The notes: generated from the letters alone by a model not told the origin. A stretch of DNA of 64,000 nt from an uncultured Halomonas sp. (GCF_947493865.1 NZ_CANLTC010000010.1:56371-120370), one strand, 5' to 3'; shown: positions 29,829-39,172, counted from the first letter of the stretch. Numbers and translations are program-made.

Positions 29829-31138
29829 CAGTCGAGATAGCCAGCTCGCTGCACGGTCCGCTCGGTGGAGCGCTGGGCGGCTTGCAGGGCTTGTTCGACG
29901 GTGCGCTCACCGGTCAGGGCCGCCGCCACCATCTGACCGACCTGGGTACCGATGGACTGAAACTCGGGAATGCCCACGAACTGCACGCCGGTGTAAGGAC
30001 TAGGCTCCAGGGTCGAGTCGGTCGGATCGGCGCTCTTCATGGCCTCGAGCACGAAATCCGCGAAGGGTGCCGCCTGCTGGTAGTTCTCATTGGCGTAAGT
30101 AGACTCGCGAGTGCCCGGCGGCACGCTGGTCCAGCCCTTCTGCTCACCGACCAGTTCGACATATTCCTGAGAGGTCGCCCAGGTGATGAACTCCTTGGCG
30201 GCCGCCTTGGAATCAGAAGACGCCGGAATCGCCAGCGCCCAGGACCATAACCAGTGAGAGCCCTTGGGTGTTTCGGCGATGGGCGCTGAAGCAAAACCTA
30301 GCTTGTCGGCCACTTGCGATTCATCGGCGCCGTAGAGCTTGCCTGCCGCCGAGGTTGCATCGACCCACATGGCGCAGTTGCCGCGGGAAAACAGTGCCAG
30401 GTTCTCGTTGAAGCCGTTGGAACTGGCCCCGGGAGGACCGTACTCGTTGAGCAGGTCGACATAGAAGCTCACGGCTTCCTGCCAGGCCTTTGAATCAAGC
30501 TGTGGGTTCCACTCCATGTCGAACCAGCGGCCGCCGAAGGTGTTCACCATGGTAGACACGAGGGCCATGTTTTCGCCCCAGCCCGGCTTGCCACGCAGGC
30601 AGATGCCATAGGTTTCTTCTCCGGGCCTGTGGAGTTGGCCGGCCCAGTCGCGCACCTCCTCCCAGGTCGGCTGCTTGGGAACCTCGATACCGGCCTGCTC
30701 GAACAGATCCTTGCGGTAATACATCATCGAGCTTTCGCCATAGAACGGCAGCGCATGTAGCGTCCCGTCCTGACTCAAGCCGTCTCGCACCGAGGTCAGC
30801 AGATCGTCTACCTGATACTCCTCGGGCAAGTCATTGAGGGGGACAAGCCAATCGCGCTCGGCCCAGATCGGCACCTCGTAGGTGCCAATGGTCATGACAT
30901 CGAACTGTCCGCCGTTGGTGGCGATATCCGTGGTCATGCGCTGACGTAGAACGTTTTCCTCGAGGACGACCCAGTCCAACGTGATATCGGGATGTGCCTT
31001 TTCAAAAGCGTCGGTCAGGCTCTGCATGATGACCATGTCATTGTTGTTGACCGTGGCCACGGTAATGGTTTCGGCGCTGGCAGAGAGAGAGGCGAATGTC
31101 ATCGCGCCGACAACGGGAAGCGTGTGATGTAACCGCAT
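29828..31138 (-). CDS. smoE: Polyol-binding protein of the ABC transporter (SmoE/MtlE-like)
   Basis: Periplasmic solute-binding protein for sorbitol/mannitol-type polyols, 436 aa. The signal peptide ends ASLSASA before ETITVATVNN. Extracellular-binding family 1 features are FEKAHPDITLDWVVLEE, LPFYGESSMMYYRKDLFEQAG and GNCAMWVDATSAAG. It is the first structural gene after the SorC regulator, with GATCTCCTCCAAGGAG near its start. The ligand range is inferred from the two polyol dehydrogenases in the same cluster. Confidence 0.93.
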   Translation of the reverse strand: MRLHHTLPVVGAMTFASLSASAETITVATVNNNDMVIMQSLTDAFEKAHPDITLDWVVLEENVLRQRMTTDIATNGGQFDVMTIGTYEVPIWAERDWLVPLNDLPEEYQVDDLLTSVRDGLSQDGTLHALPFYGESSMMYYRKDLFEQAGIEVPKQPTWEEVRDWAGQLHRPGEETYGICLRGKPGWGENMALVSTMVNTFGGRWFDMEWNPQLDSKAWQEAVSFYVDLLNEYGPPGASSNGFNENLALFSRGNCAMWVDATSAAGKLYGADESQVADKLGFASAPIAETPKGSHWLWSWALAIPASSDSKAAAKEFITWATSQEYVELVGEQKGWTSVPPGTRESTYANENYQQAAPFADFVLEAMKSADPTDSTLEPSPYTGVQFVGIPEFQSIGTQVGQMVAAALTGERTVEQALQAAQRSTERTVQRAGYLD

Positions 31139-31171
31139 GGCATGCTCCTTGGAGGAGATCGGGGGTTGTTT

Positions 31172-31208
31172 TTGATCAATCTACTCGTTCAATGATCAAA
31201 TGATCGAA
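31172..31208 (-). promoter_or_regulatory. Candidate SorC-family operator upstream of smoE
   Basis: The short gap before smoE holds repeated TGATCA-type half-sites: TTGATCAA at 31172-31179, TGATCA at 31193-31198 and TGATCG at 31201-31206, within TTCAATGATCAAATGATCGAA. The spacing of about two helical turns and the position just upstream of the first structural gene suit a regulator binding site. Assignment to the adjacent SorC-family regulator is inference. Confidence 0.45.
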
Positions 31209-31259
31209 CAGAAATTAAAAAAAAGCAAAACCCGCCTTATTAGACATTAGGCCAATTTA

Positions 31260-32216
31260 TTAGAGTCTGCAGGATTCGATGATATGTCGTGCGGCGCGCT
31301 CGTCGGTGACCAACCCTTTCAGCCATCCCCCCTGGAGTGCCGACAGGATGGCGGGGCCCTTGTCGTGTCCACCCGCCAGCGCCACTAGCGATTGATCACC
31401 CAATGCCTCCAGAGGAAGGCTGGTGACCCGTCGCGTGATGGAGCAGTCGATCACCTCACCGGCTTGATTCATGGGCCAACCCAGTAATTCACCTACGGCC
31501 TCAAGAGCCAACAGCTCTTCGAGTTCCGTCTCGCTGATGAAATGATCTTGAAACAAGGTGGCTCGGCGATCGATGCGTCCGATTCCGATGAACGCCGCCT
31601 CGGCTTGCCTGGCCACCTCGGCAACCGCCTGAAACAATCGCTGACCCTGCAACGCCTGCTTCTCCTCCACCGAGCCAGCCACCACCGGCGCGGGTAACAG
31701 GAAGCGCTCGGCGCCGGTCTTGTCCGCCAGCACCATGACCCCGTCATAGCGATTCGAAGAACCGTCCCGGGCCACATTGCCGACCAGCGACACGAAGCGA
31801 TGCTGGGGCCGGTCGAGCCGACTCAGCGCCTCCACCATGGCGCGTATCGCACGACCGGTGCCGAGCGACAGGGTCAGCGGCTCACTGCGATCAAGGTAAC
31901 GGGCCAGCCGTTCGGCGCCAGCCACCGCCAGATAGTGCACATCCCCGTCGCTGGCATCGGGGTCGGCGGGCACCACATCGCAGAAATCCAACCCGAAACG
32001 CTGAACAATGGCATCCGACATCACCATGCAACTGGCAAGCGGATGGTCGATATGCACTTTGACCAGCCCTTCCTGGCGTGCAAGGGCCAGCAGCCTCTGG
32101 ACACCGGGACGGGAAACGCCGAGCTGACTGGCGATCTCGTCCTGGGTGCGCCCCCCAACGTAAGAGAGCCAGGCCGCGCGGGCAGCCTGATCCAATTTCA
32201 ACTCATACTTATCCAC
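31260..32216 (-). CDS. SorC/DeoR-family sugar-responsive regulator (SmoC-like)
   Basis: 318-aa transcription factor with an N-terminal helix-turn-helix (residues about 15-50, GGRTQDEIASQLGVSRPGVQRLLALARQEG). A C-terminal sugar-phosphate-binding domain of the SorC family follows, with LSLGTGRAI, VSLVGNVARDG and LVALAGGHDKG. The start is a GTG at 32216. It lies 121 bp upstream of smoE on the same strand and is expected to control the polyol genes in response to the polyol or a derived phosphate. Confidence 0.88.
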   Translation of the reverse strand: MDKYELKLDQAARAAWLSYVGGRTQDEIASQLGVSRPGVQRLLALARQEGLVKVHIDHPLASCMVMSDAIVQRFGLDFCDVVPADPDASDGDVHYLAVAGAERLARYLDRSEPLTLSLGTGRAIRAMVEALSRLDRPQHRFVSLVGNVARDGSSNRYDGVMVLADKTGAERFLLPAPVVAGSVEEKQALQGQRLFQAVAEVARQAEAAFIGIGRIDRRATLFQDHFISETELEELLALEAVGELLGWPMNQAGEVIDCSITRRVTSLPLEALGDQSLVALAGGHDKGPAILSALQGGWLKGLVTDERAARHIIESCRL

Positions 32217-32240
32217 GTGATTCCATGCTCCGGATGCCGG

Positions 32241-32582
32241 CTATCCCGCCGGCCAGGAGAAGCGACGACCGCCCATCAGGTGCATATGTATATGATAGAC
32301 GCTTTGGCCGCCGTGCTCGTTGCAGTTCATCACGACGCGATAACCGTCCTCGGCGAAGCCGAATTTCTTCGCCAATTGGGCGGCGGTATATTGCAGCCGG
32401 CCGATCACGGCCAGATCGTTCTCCTCGATATCGTTCAGCGTCGAGATATGCTTCTTGGGGATGATCAGCACATGGGTCGGCGCCTGGGGGTTGATGTCGT
32501 TGAAGGCCAGTACATGCTCGTCTTCAAAGACCACATCCGGCTCGATCTCCCGCGCGATCATCTTGCAGAACAGACATTCCAT
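32241..32582 (-). CDS. HIT-family nucleotide hydrolase (HinT-like)
   Basis: Histidine-triad protein, likely a purine nucleoside phosphoramidase. It is 113 aa with CLFCKMIAREIEPDVVFEDEHVLAFNDINPQAP at the N-terminus and the catalytic HIHMHLMGG triad near the end. The start at 32582 gives MECLFCKM; the longer in-frame start adds residues not found in the family. It lies between the PrkB-like gene and the polyol regulator, transcribed in the same direction. Confidence 0.94.
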   Translation of the reverse strand: MECLFCKMIAREIEPDVVFEDEHVLAFNDINPQAPTHVLIIPKKHISTLNDIEENDLAVIGRLQYTAAQLAKKFGFAEDGYRVVMNCNEHGGQSVYHIHMHLMGGRRFSWPAG

Positions 32583-32621
32583 GAAACACTCCTTGTGTAA
32601 CGCAGTCACTTTTCGAAAAAT

Positions 32622-33494
32622 CTACCGAAACCGGCGCTGATCCAACAAGTGTCGCATCACCGGCGCCAGAATCAACTCCATGGCAAGTGACATTCGCGCC
32701 CCGGGCACGACCAGAGTGTGTGGCCGGCTCATGAAGGCATCCTGAATCATCGTCAACAGGTAGGGGAAGTCCACCGTCGAAGGATCGCGAAAGCGAATTA
32801 CCACGAAAGACTCCGCATCCGTAGGAATGTCCTGTACCTCGAAGGGATTGGAGGTATCTACCGTGGGCACACGCTGGAAGTTGATATGGGTGCGCGATAG
32901 CTGAGGCTGGATGTAACGCACATAGTCGTGCATGCGCCCGACGATGGTGTCGATCACCGCCTCCTGGGAATAGCCGCGCAGCTTGGTATCGCGATCGATC
33001 TTCTGAATCCATTCCAGATTCATGGTTGGTGCAACCCCGACCAGTAGATCGACGTGCCGGGCGATGTCGTGCTTGCTGGTGACGAGACCACCGTGCAGGC
33101 CTTCGTAAAGCAGCAGATCGGTGCCTTGTGGCAATGCCTGCCAATCAGTGAAGGTGCCCACCTGATGACCGCCCTCGATCATGTGCTTGTCGTCGGCATG
33201 GATATAGTGACGATAGGTGCCGCTACCGTGTTCGCCGTACTCCTGAAACAGTGATTCGAGACGGTCGAGCAGATTGGCTTCAACGGCAAAATGCGACAGT
33301 TCGTCCTTACGTTCCGGCTCCTCGCGAAAGATGCGCGTCAACTCCTCCTTGGTATAGCGATGAAAGGCATCGCCATCAACGAAGGCGGCATGCACGTCCT
33401 CCCGGGCGAACATGCGCTCGAAGGTGCGTCGCACCGTGGTCGTACCGGCTCCGGAAGAGCCCGTGACGGCAAGCACAGGATACTCACGGGACAT
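32622..33494 (-). CDS. prkB: Phosphoribulokinase-like protein PrkB
   Basis: 290-aa P-loop kinase of the phosphoribulokinase family, the type found in heterotrophs such as E. coli (PrkB) whose role is unsettled. Walker A GSSGAGTTTV, then FVDGDAFHRYTKEEL, GTYRHYIHADDKHMI, LLLYEGLHGG and a C-terminal SMAMEL-like segment. No RuBisCO or other Calvin-cycle gene is in the window. It starts at the stop of the thioesterase gene (TGATG overlap), suggesting joint expression. Confidence 0.88.
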   Translation of the reverse strand: MSREYPVLAVTGSSGAGTTTVRRTFERMFAREDVHAAFVDGDAFHRYTKEELTRIFREEPERKDELSHFAVEANLLDRLESLFQEYGEHGSGTYRHYIHADDKHMIEGGHQVGTFTDWQALPQGTDLLLYEGLHGGLVTSKHDIARHVDLLVGVAPTMNLEWIQKIDRDTKLRGYSQEAVIDTIVGRMHDYVRYIQPQLSRTHINFQRVPTVDTSNPFEVQDIPTDAESFVVIRFRDPSTVDFPYLLTMIQDAFMSRPHTLVVPGARMSLAMELILAPVMRHLLDQRRFR

Positions 33495-33943
33495 CAGTCG
33501 CTTCTCCGCTGCTTCAAGGCATCCACTGCCGTATTCAACGTGTCTGGGACCCTTACTGGCTTACCCGACTGGAGATCGAGAAGCACCAGATTCAGTCGCG
33601 CCACGGCGATGGTCCGTTTGTCCTCAGGGCGTTGCAGGCGCTGATAGACACAGAAACCGCGCTCTTCGGCAACGGGGATCGCCGTCTCCACCTCCAGTGC
33701 ATCCGGCCATTTGGCCTCGGCACGATACTGCACTGCCAGATCCGCTACCACGCTGGGATAACCCGCCACGTCCCACTCACGAAAACCAAGGGCGACAAAC
33801 GCCTGAGCCCGAGCTTCGTGCAAAAGGGTAATCAAGGCATCATGTCCCAGGTGGCGGCCATAATTCATGTCACCGATCCGTACGGAAAGCGGATATCGAT
33901 GCACGAGATCGGCCTCTGGAAACTCAAGCTGCAAACGCTCCAT
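33494..33943 (-). CDS. Hotdog-fold acyl-CoA thioesterase (4HBT/YbgC-like)
   Basis: 149-aa single hotdog-domain protein. The segment VRIGDMNYGRHLGHDALITLLHEARAQ resembles the 4-hydroxybenzoyl-CoA thioesterase family, with the conserved aspartate and histidine in GDMNYGRHLGHD; VADLAVQYRAEAKWPD and RTIAVARLNLVLLD follow. It probably hydrolyses an acyl-CoA, but the substrate cannot be told from sequence. It is coupled to prkB by a one-base overlap and lies 55 bp downstream of purD. Confidence 0.85.
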   Translation of the reverse strand: MERLQLEFPEADLVHRYPLSVRIGDMNYGRHLGHDALITLLHEARAQAFVALGFREWDVAGYPSVVADLAVQYRAEAKWPDALEVETAIPVAEERGFCVYQRLQRPEDKRTIAVARLNLVLLDLQSGKPVRVPDTLNTAVDALKQRRSD

Positions 33944-33998
33944 GAAGCACTCCGGTCATTGTTATTGATGGTTATTCCACGTTCAGGCAGGTATGCGC

Positions 33999-35282
33999 TC
34001 AGCGTCGAGCAATGGCCCGATACGCAATATCTCGACGATAAAGCGCGCCTTCCCAGGTAATCGCAGCCACACCGGCATAGGCGATATCCCGTGCTCGAGA
34101 AACAGACTCACCAAGCGCTGTTACGCATACTACACGCCCGCCACTCGTGACGAACCGGCCCTGCTGGTCCAGACGGGTACCCGCATGGAATACCTTGCAG
34201 CCAGCGTCATCGGCCTCATCAAGGCCGCTGATCGCATCATTCTTGCGATACGCGCCGGGATAGCCCGAAGCCGCCATGACCACGCCGACCGCGGGCCGCG
34301 AATCCCACTCACCGCTATAGTCATCGAGTCGCCCTTCGATCCCGGCCAGACATAGCTGCACCAGATCGCTCTTCAACCGCATGAGGATCGGCTGAGTTTC
34401 AGGGTCGCCTAGCCGGCAATTGTATTCGATGACCTTGGGCATACCACGTTCATCGATCATCAGACCGGCATAGAGAAATCCGGTGTAGGGGCGCCCTTCT
34501 TCCGCCATGCCCTTCACGGTGGGCAGGATCACGTCATCTAGAATGCGCTGATAGACCTCATCGGTAACCACCGGTGCCGGAGAATAGGCCCCCATGCCAC
34601 CGGTATTGGGCCCTCTGTCGCCATCACCCACGCGCTTGTGATCCTGGCTGGTGGCCATGGGCAATATATGGTCGCCGTCCACCAGGACGATGAAGCTGGC
34701 CTCCTCCCCTTCGAGAAACTCCTCGATCACCACCCGTGCCCCGGCATCGCCAAAAGCGTTGGCCTCGAGCATATCGCGTACCGCCGCGACGGCTTCGGCT
34801 TCGGTCATGGCGACAACCACCCCTTTGCCTGCCGCCAGGCCATCCGCCTTGATCACGATGGGCGCGCCCTGTTCAGCGAGGTAATTCAGCGCCGGTTCGA
34901 TCTCGGTAAAAGTAGCGTAGTGCGCCGATGGAATATCGTGCCGCGCAAGAAAATCCTTGGTAAAGGATTTGGAGCCTTCAAGTTGTGCCGCCGCCTGGGT
35001 AGGACCGAAAATCTGGAGCCCGGCAAGACGAAAACGATCGACGATTCCGGCAACCAGGGGCGCCTCCGGGCCGACGATGGTGAGATCGATGGCGTTGTCC
35101 CGGACAAAGTTTTCCAGGCCCACGAGATCGTCCACGGCAATATCGACATTGGTCAACGCCGGTTCACGCTCGGTACCGGCATTGCCCGGCGCCACGTAGA
35201 CACGCTCCGCCTGGGGTGACTGCGCCGCCTTCCAGGCCAGCGCATGCTCACGCCCGCCGCTGCCGATGATCAGGATCTTCAT
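33999..35282 (-). CDS. purD: Phosphoribosylamine-glycine ligase
   Basis: Second step of purine synthesis, joining glycine to 5-phosphoribosylamine with ATP. It is 427 aa, ATP-grasp fold: IIGSGGREHALAWK at the N-terminus, VGPEAPLVAGIVD, FGPTQAAAQLEGSKSFTK, IVIKADGLAAGKGVVVA, the signature RGPNTGGMGAYSP and VIEYNCRLGDPETQ. The start overlaps the stop of the PhaR-like gene by four bases. purH, its usual partner, is not in the window. Confidence 0.98.
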   Translation of the reverse strand: MKILIIGSGGREHALAWKAAQSPQAERVYVAPGNAGTEREPALTNVDIAVDDLVGLENFVRDNAIDLTIVGPEAPLVAGIVDRFRLAGLQIFGPTQAAAQLEGSKSFTKDFLARHDIPSAHYATFTEIEPALNYLAEQGAPIVIKADGLAAGKGVVVAMTEAEAVAAVRDMLEANAFGDAGARVVIEEFLEGEEASFIVLVDGDHILPMATSQDHKRVGDGDRGPNTGGMGAYSPAPVVTDEVYQRILDDVILPTVKGMAEEGRPYTGFLYAGLMIDERGMPKVIEYNCRLGDPETQPILMRLKSDLVQLCLAGIEGRLDDYSGEWDSRPAVGVVMAASGYPGAYRKNDAISGLDEADDAGCKVFHAGTRLDQQGRFVTSGGRVVCVTALGESVSRARDIAYAGVAAITWEGALYRRDIAYRAIARR

Positions 35283-35758
35283 CGCTTCTCCTCATCATCG
35301 TCTTCTTTTTGCTGCGCCTTGGTGATGGTGTTCCTCCAAAAACGCATGTTGTCCTCGGCCATCTCACGCATCAATTCCATGGGAGAATTGCGCATGGCCT
35401 GCTGCCACTGATCCTGCAGACGCTTCTGCTGTTCCAGCATGAGCTGGGTACCCTGTTCGAGATAACGCGCCAGCGGCAGGGGCCGCGCCATGGCATAGAC
35501 ACGGATCAACTGCTGCAGCAGATCGTTGGAAAAGACTTCGGACTCACCGTCCGCCTGCTCCTGCTCGATGATGATCGAGAGCAGGATGGTACGCGTCAGA
35601 TCCTCCCGGGTCTTGGCATCCTCGACGCGAAACGGCTCCTCCTCGAGAATCAGCCCACGCAGATCCTCAAGCGTGACATAGCGACTTTGCTGAGTGTCAT
35701 AAAGCCGACGATTGGCATATTTGCGAATTACACGCACGGCGCCCCCTTTTTTCTTCAT
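35279..35758 (-). CDS. phaR: PHA/PHB accumulation regulator (PhaR-like)
   Basis: DNA- and polymer-binding regulator that controls phasin and polyhydroxyalkanoate storage in other proteobacteria. The product is 159 aa from the ATG at 35758. The N-terminal PHB_acc_N domain reads VIRKYANRRLYDTQQSRYVTLEDLRGLI, and an acidic, Gln-rich C-terminus follows. A GTG at 35737 with AAGGGGG just upstream would give MRVIRKYANRRLYD, typical of the family, and may be the true start. It overlaps purD by four bases; no PHA synthase or phasin gene is in the window, so the target is unknown. Confidence 0.85.
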   Translation of the reverse strand: MKKKGGAVRVIRKYANRRLYDTQQSRYVTLEDLRGLILEEEPFRVEDAKTREDLTRTILLSIIIEQEQADGESEVFSNDLLQQLIRVYAMARPLPLARYLEQGTQLMLEQQKRLQDQWQQAMRNSPMELMREMAEDNMRFWRNTITKAQQKEDDDEEKR

Positions 35759-35926
35759 AGAATCGCATTTCATCTTATAGATTACACATACTGCATTTAG
35801 GTTGCGCCTAAACGATACATTGTGCATCGCACCATGTTGCTTGCAACCGCCATAGATCCATCGTCCTTGCCACCGCCAAGGCATATGACGCCTAATTCCA
35901 TCAAACAACCGACTCATGGAGACGGC

Positions 35927-36640
35927 ATGAACCTGATCCTGCTCGACCTAATGGATATCGATGCCGAAGGTTATGCCTGGGTCCGCGACCCACGCCGAGT
36001 GCGTCATCTACGCGAGGTACAGGGTGCGGAAATTGGCACCGAATTGACCCTGGGTATCGTCAATGGCGCCATAGGCCGCGGTCGGCTGATCAGCCTGGAG
36101 GAGCGTGGTGCCTGCTTTGACGTGACCAGGCTCGAAATGCCACCACCCGCACCGCTGCCGGTACACCTGATATTGGCTTTGCCGCGCCCGCGCATGCTGG
36201 CGCGCTCCCTGGAACATGTGACCGCTCTCGGGGTCAAGCATATCACGCTCCTGCACACCTGCCGTGTAGAGAAGAGCTATTGGCAATCGCCGGAACTCGC
36301 ACCACGAAAGATTCATGAACATCTGGTGCTGGGTCTGGAACAGGCACGGGATACGCTACTGCCTGAAGTGACACTGGAAAGACGTTTCAAACCTTTCATC
36401 GAGGATAGTTTGCCTGAGCTATTGCAAGATCGCCGAGGCCTCTTCGCTCATCCCGGCATGCCCACGGCCTGCCCTCGCGGTCTGACTGAGGAGTGTGTGC
36501 TGGTGATTGGCCCCGAGGGAGGGTTCATTCCTTATGAAGTGGAATGTCTGATGGAAGCAGGCTGCGAAGGGGTTCATATCGGCGAGCGAATCCTGAGAGT
36601 CGAAACCGCGGTGACCGCCCTGCTCGCCAGGCTCTTTTGA
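35927..36640 (+). CDS. rsmE: 16S rRNA m3U1498 methyltransferase RsmE
   Basis: SPOUT (trefoil-knot) methyltransferase of the small ribosomal subunit, 237 aa. It has an N-terminal PUA-like part (RHLREVQGAEIGTELTLGIV), then LALPRPRMLARSLEHVTALGVKHITLL, and the SAM-binding knot VLVIGPEGGFIPYEVE...LGERILRVETAV-type ending. The start at 35927 follows GGAG at six bases. It is divergent from the PhaR-like gene and converges on the AsmA-like gene. Confidence 0.94.
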   Translation: MNLILLDLMDIDAEGYAWVRDPRRVRHLREVQGAEIGTELTLGIVNGAIGRGRLISLEERGACFDVTRLEMPPPAPLPVHLILALPRPRMLARSLEHVTALGVKHITLLHTCRVEKSYWQSPELAPRKIHEHLVLGLEQARDTLLPEVTLERRFKPFIEDSLPELLQDRRGLFAHPGMPTACPRGLTEECVLVIGPEGGFIPYEVECLMEAGCEGVHIGERILRVETAVTALLARLF

Positions 36641-36712
36641 ACGACCCATTCAAGCGCCTGTTGACGACCTGGAACGTATCGATCTTGCCCGAAGCAGGCG
36701 CCAGGCGGGCAT

Positions 36713-37759
36713 TCACTCCCTGCCGAAATTCGCCTGATAGGCATCGACGAAAGCGTTGTGCAGTACCGACACGAAAGCCTGCCAGCCGCTGATGTCCTGC
36801 TGCTTGAGATTGCCGCTGATGTCGATCTGGGTTGCGAGCCGATCCTTGGATTTATTACGAAACAGCCACCCTGCTCCGGCCACCAGGGATTCCCAGGCAG
36901 CGTTTAGCACCCCTTTTTCGGCATCCTCTTCGAGATCGAGTATGTCCACATTGTTCAACAGGGGCTTGGCATAGCCCTGAAGCTGGCCGTCCTTGGCATC
37001 GAGTTCCATGACAAGATCCCCGGAACCGGATTGAAAGTCGAAGTTGCCATAGGCCTGGGTCAAGTCGTTCAACCGGGTCAGATCCGCGTCGCGCACGCGA
37101 AGCTTCATCGAGAAATCCTGCATGTCGCCAAGTGGATCGAGGCTTGCATGCAGCTCCGTGGCGGCCTGGTTGAGCAACAATCCTTGAACGTCGATATCGG
37201 CGACCTTGGCCCCTTCACGGCGATCGGCATTACTCAGATTGGTGATGGTCGCATCGATCTCGGAAATCTCGAGATCCACCGGAGGTTGCGAACTGAAATT
37301 GCGAAAATGCACGCGTCCCTTGTTAATGGTGACGCGGTCAAGCTCGATGGGCAGCAGATCCTGTACGGTTTTCTGCCAATCCGCCCCTTCCCCGGACTGG
37401 CTATTTTCCTCCTGGGGGGCATCGACGAAATTGAGCACGGGCTTGAACACCGCTATTTCCGCCACGATCCTGCCTTTCCACAGCGCGCTCCAGCTGACGG
37501 ATAGATCGGAGGAATCGACGCTTACGAAAGGCACCGGCACCTCGCCGCTGGTCTTGACGATATTCAGACCATTGATCCCATAGGCCCCCCGCCAGAGATG
37601 AATATCCACATCATCGATGTGGCCTCGATAGTCGCCCATGGCGGCGAGCTGATCGTTGAGATAATCGCGAACCAACTCGGGCAGTGCCGCGCGCAACGCC
37701 ACCAGGGCCACCACCAATACGACAACGACGACCAGCGGCCAGGTAAAACGTTTCTTCAT
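36713..37759 (-). CDS. AsmA-like envelope protein (DUF748-type)
   Basis: 348 aa with one N-terminal membrane anchor (FTWPLVVVVVLVVALVALRAAL) and a long periplasmic beta-rich part. The segments DVDIHLWRGAYGINGLNIVKTSG and VDSSDLSVSWSALWKGRIVAEIAVFKPVLNFVD, followed by LPIELDRVTINKGRVHFRNF, match the AsmA/DUF748 family. Such proteins are thought to bridge the envelope or move phospholipid, but no role is proven for this branch. It is 84 bp downstream of the lytic transglycosylase gene. Confidence 0.8.
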   Translation of the reverse strand: MKKRFTWPLVVVVVLVVALVALRAALPELVRDYLNDQLAAMGDYRGHIDDVDIHLWRGAYGINGLNIVKTSGEVPVPFVSVDSSDLSVSWSALWKGRIVAEIAVFKPVLNFVDAPQEENSQSGEGADWQKTVQDLLPIELDRVTINKGRVHFRNFSSQPPVDLEISEIDATITNLSNADRREGAKVADIDVQGLLLNQAATELHASLDPLGDMQDFSMKLRVRDADLTRLNDLTQAYGNFDFQSGSGDLVMELDAKDGQLQGYAKPLLNNVDILDLEEDAEKGVLNAAWESLVAGAGWLFRNKSKDRLATQIDISGNLKQQDISGWQAFVSVLHNAFVDAYQANFGRE

Positions 37760-37843
37760 GATTCGAACGTCCCTGTTAGTTTCATGGACTTCTTACAGCG
37801 TAGCCCCTGCCCTTGGCTCAGGGTAGTTCATTATTGCCCGTCT

Positions 37844-39172
37844 TCATTCTTCGTTGCGTAAACGCTGCAAAAGCGTCACGGTGGCAAAGCCGTCCGGAGT
37901 CTTGCCTAGATGGCGCTGATACTCGCGAATACCCTTGCGCGAATTGGGACCGAGGATGCCATCGGGTTTACCCACCTCCATGCCTTGGGCATTGAGCAGG
38001 GCTTGCAACTCTTCTATCTGGGTCCTGGACAGGGCCTTCTCCCCTCGCGGCCAGTCACCTTGAACTCCCGCCTCCCCGGCGATTCGCTTGGCAAGCAGCC
38101 CTACCGCCAAGGCATAACTGGTGGATGCGTTGTAGCGCATGATGACACGGAAATTATGTCCGACCAGAAATGCCGGCCCCTGAGCCCCGGCGGGCGCGAT
38201 GACCGAGGCATTCTCAAAAGGCGGCAGCGCCGTCCCGTTTACCGCCGTCACCCCCTGGTCGGCCCAGGCCTGGCTCGACTGGCGATTGGCAAGTTCGGTC
38301 TGGGCATAGTCGAAATCCTCTGGCAAGCGCACTTCCAGGCCCCAGGGTTCACCCTTGCGCCACCCTGCCTTTGCCAGATAATTTGCCGTCGAGGCCATGA
38401 CGTCCGGGATGCTGCCCCAGATGTCACGTCGCCCATCATTGTCGCCGTCCTGGGCATAGGCCTCGAAGCTCGAAGGGATGAACTGGGTATGGCCCATGGC
38501 GCCGGCCCAGGAACCGCGCATGTGGTCGCGATCGATATCGCCCCGCTGCAGGATGCGCAGCGCCGCCATCAGCTCGCTGCGGGCAAAATCGGGACGGCGT
38601 CCGTCATAGCCCAGGGTAGCCAGGGCATCGATGGTCGAGAAACTGCCGAAGTTGCTACCATAATTGCTTTCGATACCCCAGATAGCGACGAGTATGTTGC
38701 CGGGGACGCCATAGCGCTCGCTGGCCGACTCGATGGCGCGACGATGCTTGTCGAACTGTGCCTTGCCCTGAGCCACCCTAGCATCAGAAACCGCGCTATC
38801 GAGGTAGTCCCAGACCTGGCGACTGAATTCCGGCTGACTGCGATCCAGTTCGATGATCCGTGGTTGCAACTGGATCGAATCGAAGGCGGCGCTCAATGTG
38901 ACGTCGTTGATGCCTTTGGCCCGAGCGTCGCGCTTGAAGTCAGCGACCCACTCCGAGAACTCGACTTTATCGCTCGAGCTTGAATTTCCGGTCGAGGAGT
39001 CGCTGGCTTTCTCCCCGGCACCAGCAGTTGGAGCCGCGCTTTTTCCGGCACTCGCTCCACTGCTGGCCGCGACATCCATATCGGCAGTAGCATTGGCATG
39101 GGATTGGCAACCGCTCACGGATATCAAAAGAGCCAGAGTCACTAGAGAAACGGTGCTGAAACGACAGTACAT
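37844..39172 (-). CDS. mltB: Lytic murein transglycosylase, MltB family, with peptidoglycan-binding domain
   Basis: Cleaves the MurNAc-GlcNAc bond with anhydro-ring formation. It is 442 aa. A lipoprotein signal (lipobox SVSGC, C22) precedes a Ser/Ala/Gly linker at about 25-70. The SLT_2 domain has the catalytic glutamate in IWGIESNYGSNFG, followed by SWAGAMGHTQFIPSSF and GDNDGRRDIWGS. A C-terminal PG_binding_1 domain (QALLNAQGMEVGKPDGILGPNSRKGIREYQ) gives cell-wall anchoring. MltB of E. coli lacks that last domain, so the subfamily is uncertain. Confidence 0.93.
   Translation of the reverse strand: MYCRFSTVSLVTLALLISVSGCQSHANATADMDVAASSGASAGKSAAPTAGAGEKASDSSTGNSSSSDKVEFSEWVADFKRDARAKGINDVTLSAAFDSIQLQPRIIELDRSQPEFSRQVWDYLDSAVSDARVAQGKAQFDKHRRAIESASERYGVPGNILVAIWGIESNYGSNFGSFSTIDALATLGYDGRRPDFARSELMAALRILQRGDIDRDHMRGSWAGAMGHTQFIPSSFEAYAQDGDNDGRRDIWGSIPDVMASTANYLAKAGWRKGEPWGLEVRLPEDFDYAQTELANRQSSQAWADQGVTAVNGTALPPFENASVIAPAGAQGPAFLVGHNFRVIMRYNASTSYALAVGLLAKRIAGEAGVQGDWPRGEKALSRTQIEELQALLNAQGMEVGKPDGILGPNSRKGIREYQRHLGKTPDGFATVTLLQRLRNEE

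Noticed and set aside
36641..36712. Inverted repeat GCGCCTG...CAGGCGC as a terminator between rsmE and the AsmA-like gene
   Set aside because: Arms are only seven bases, the loop is about 38 bases and no T run follows, so support is too weak.
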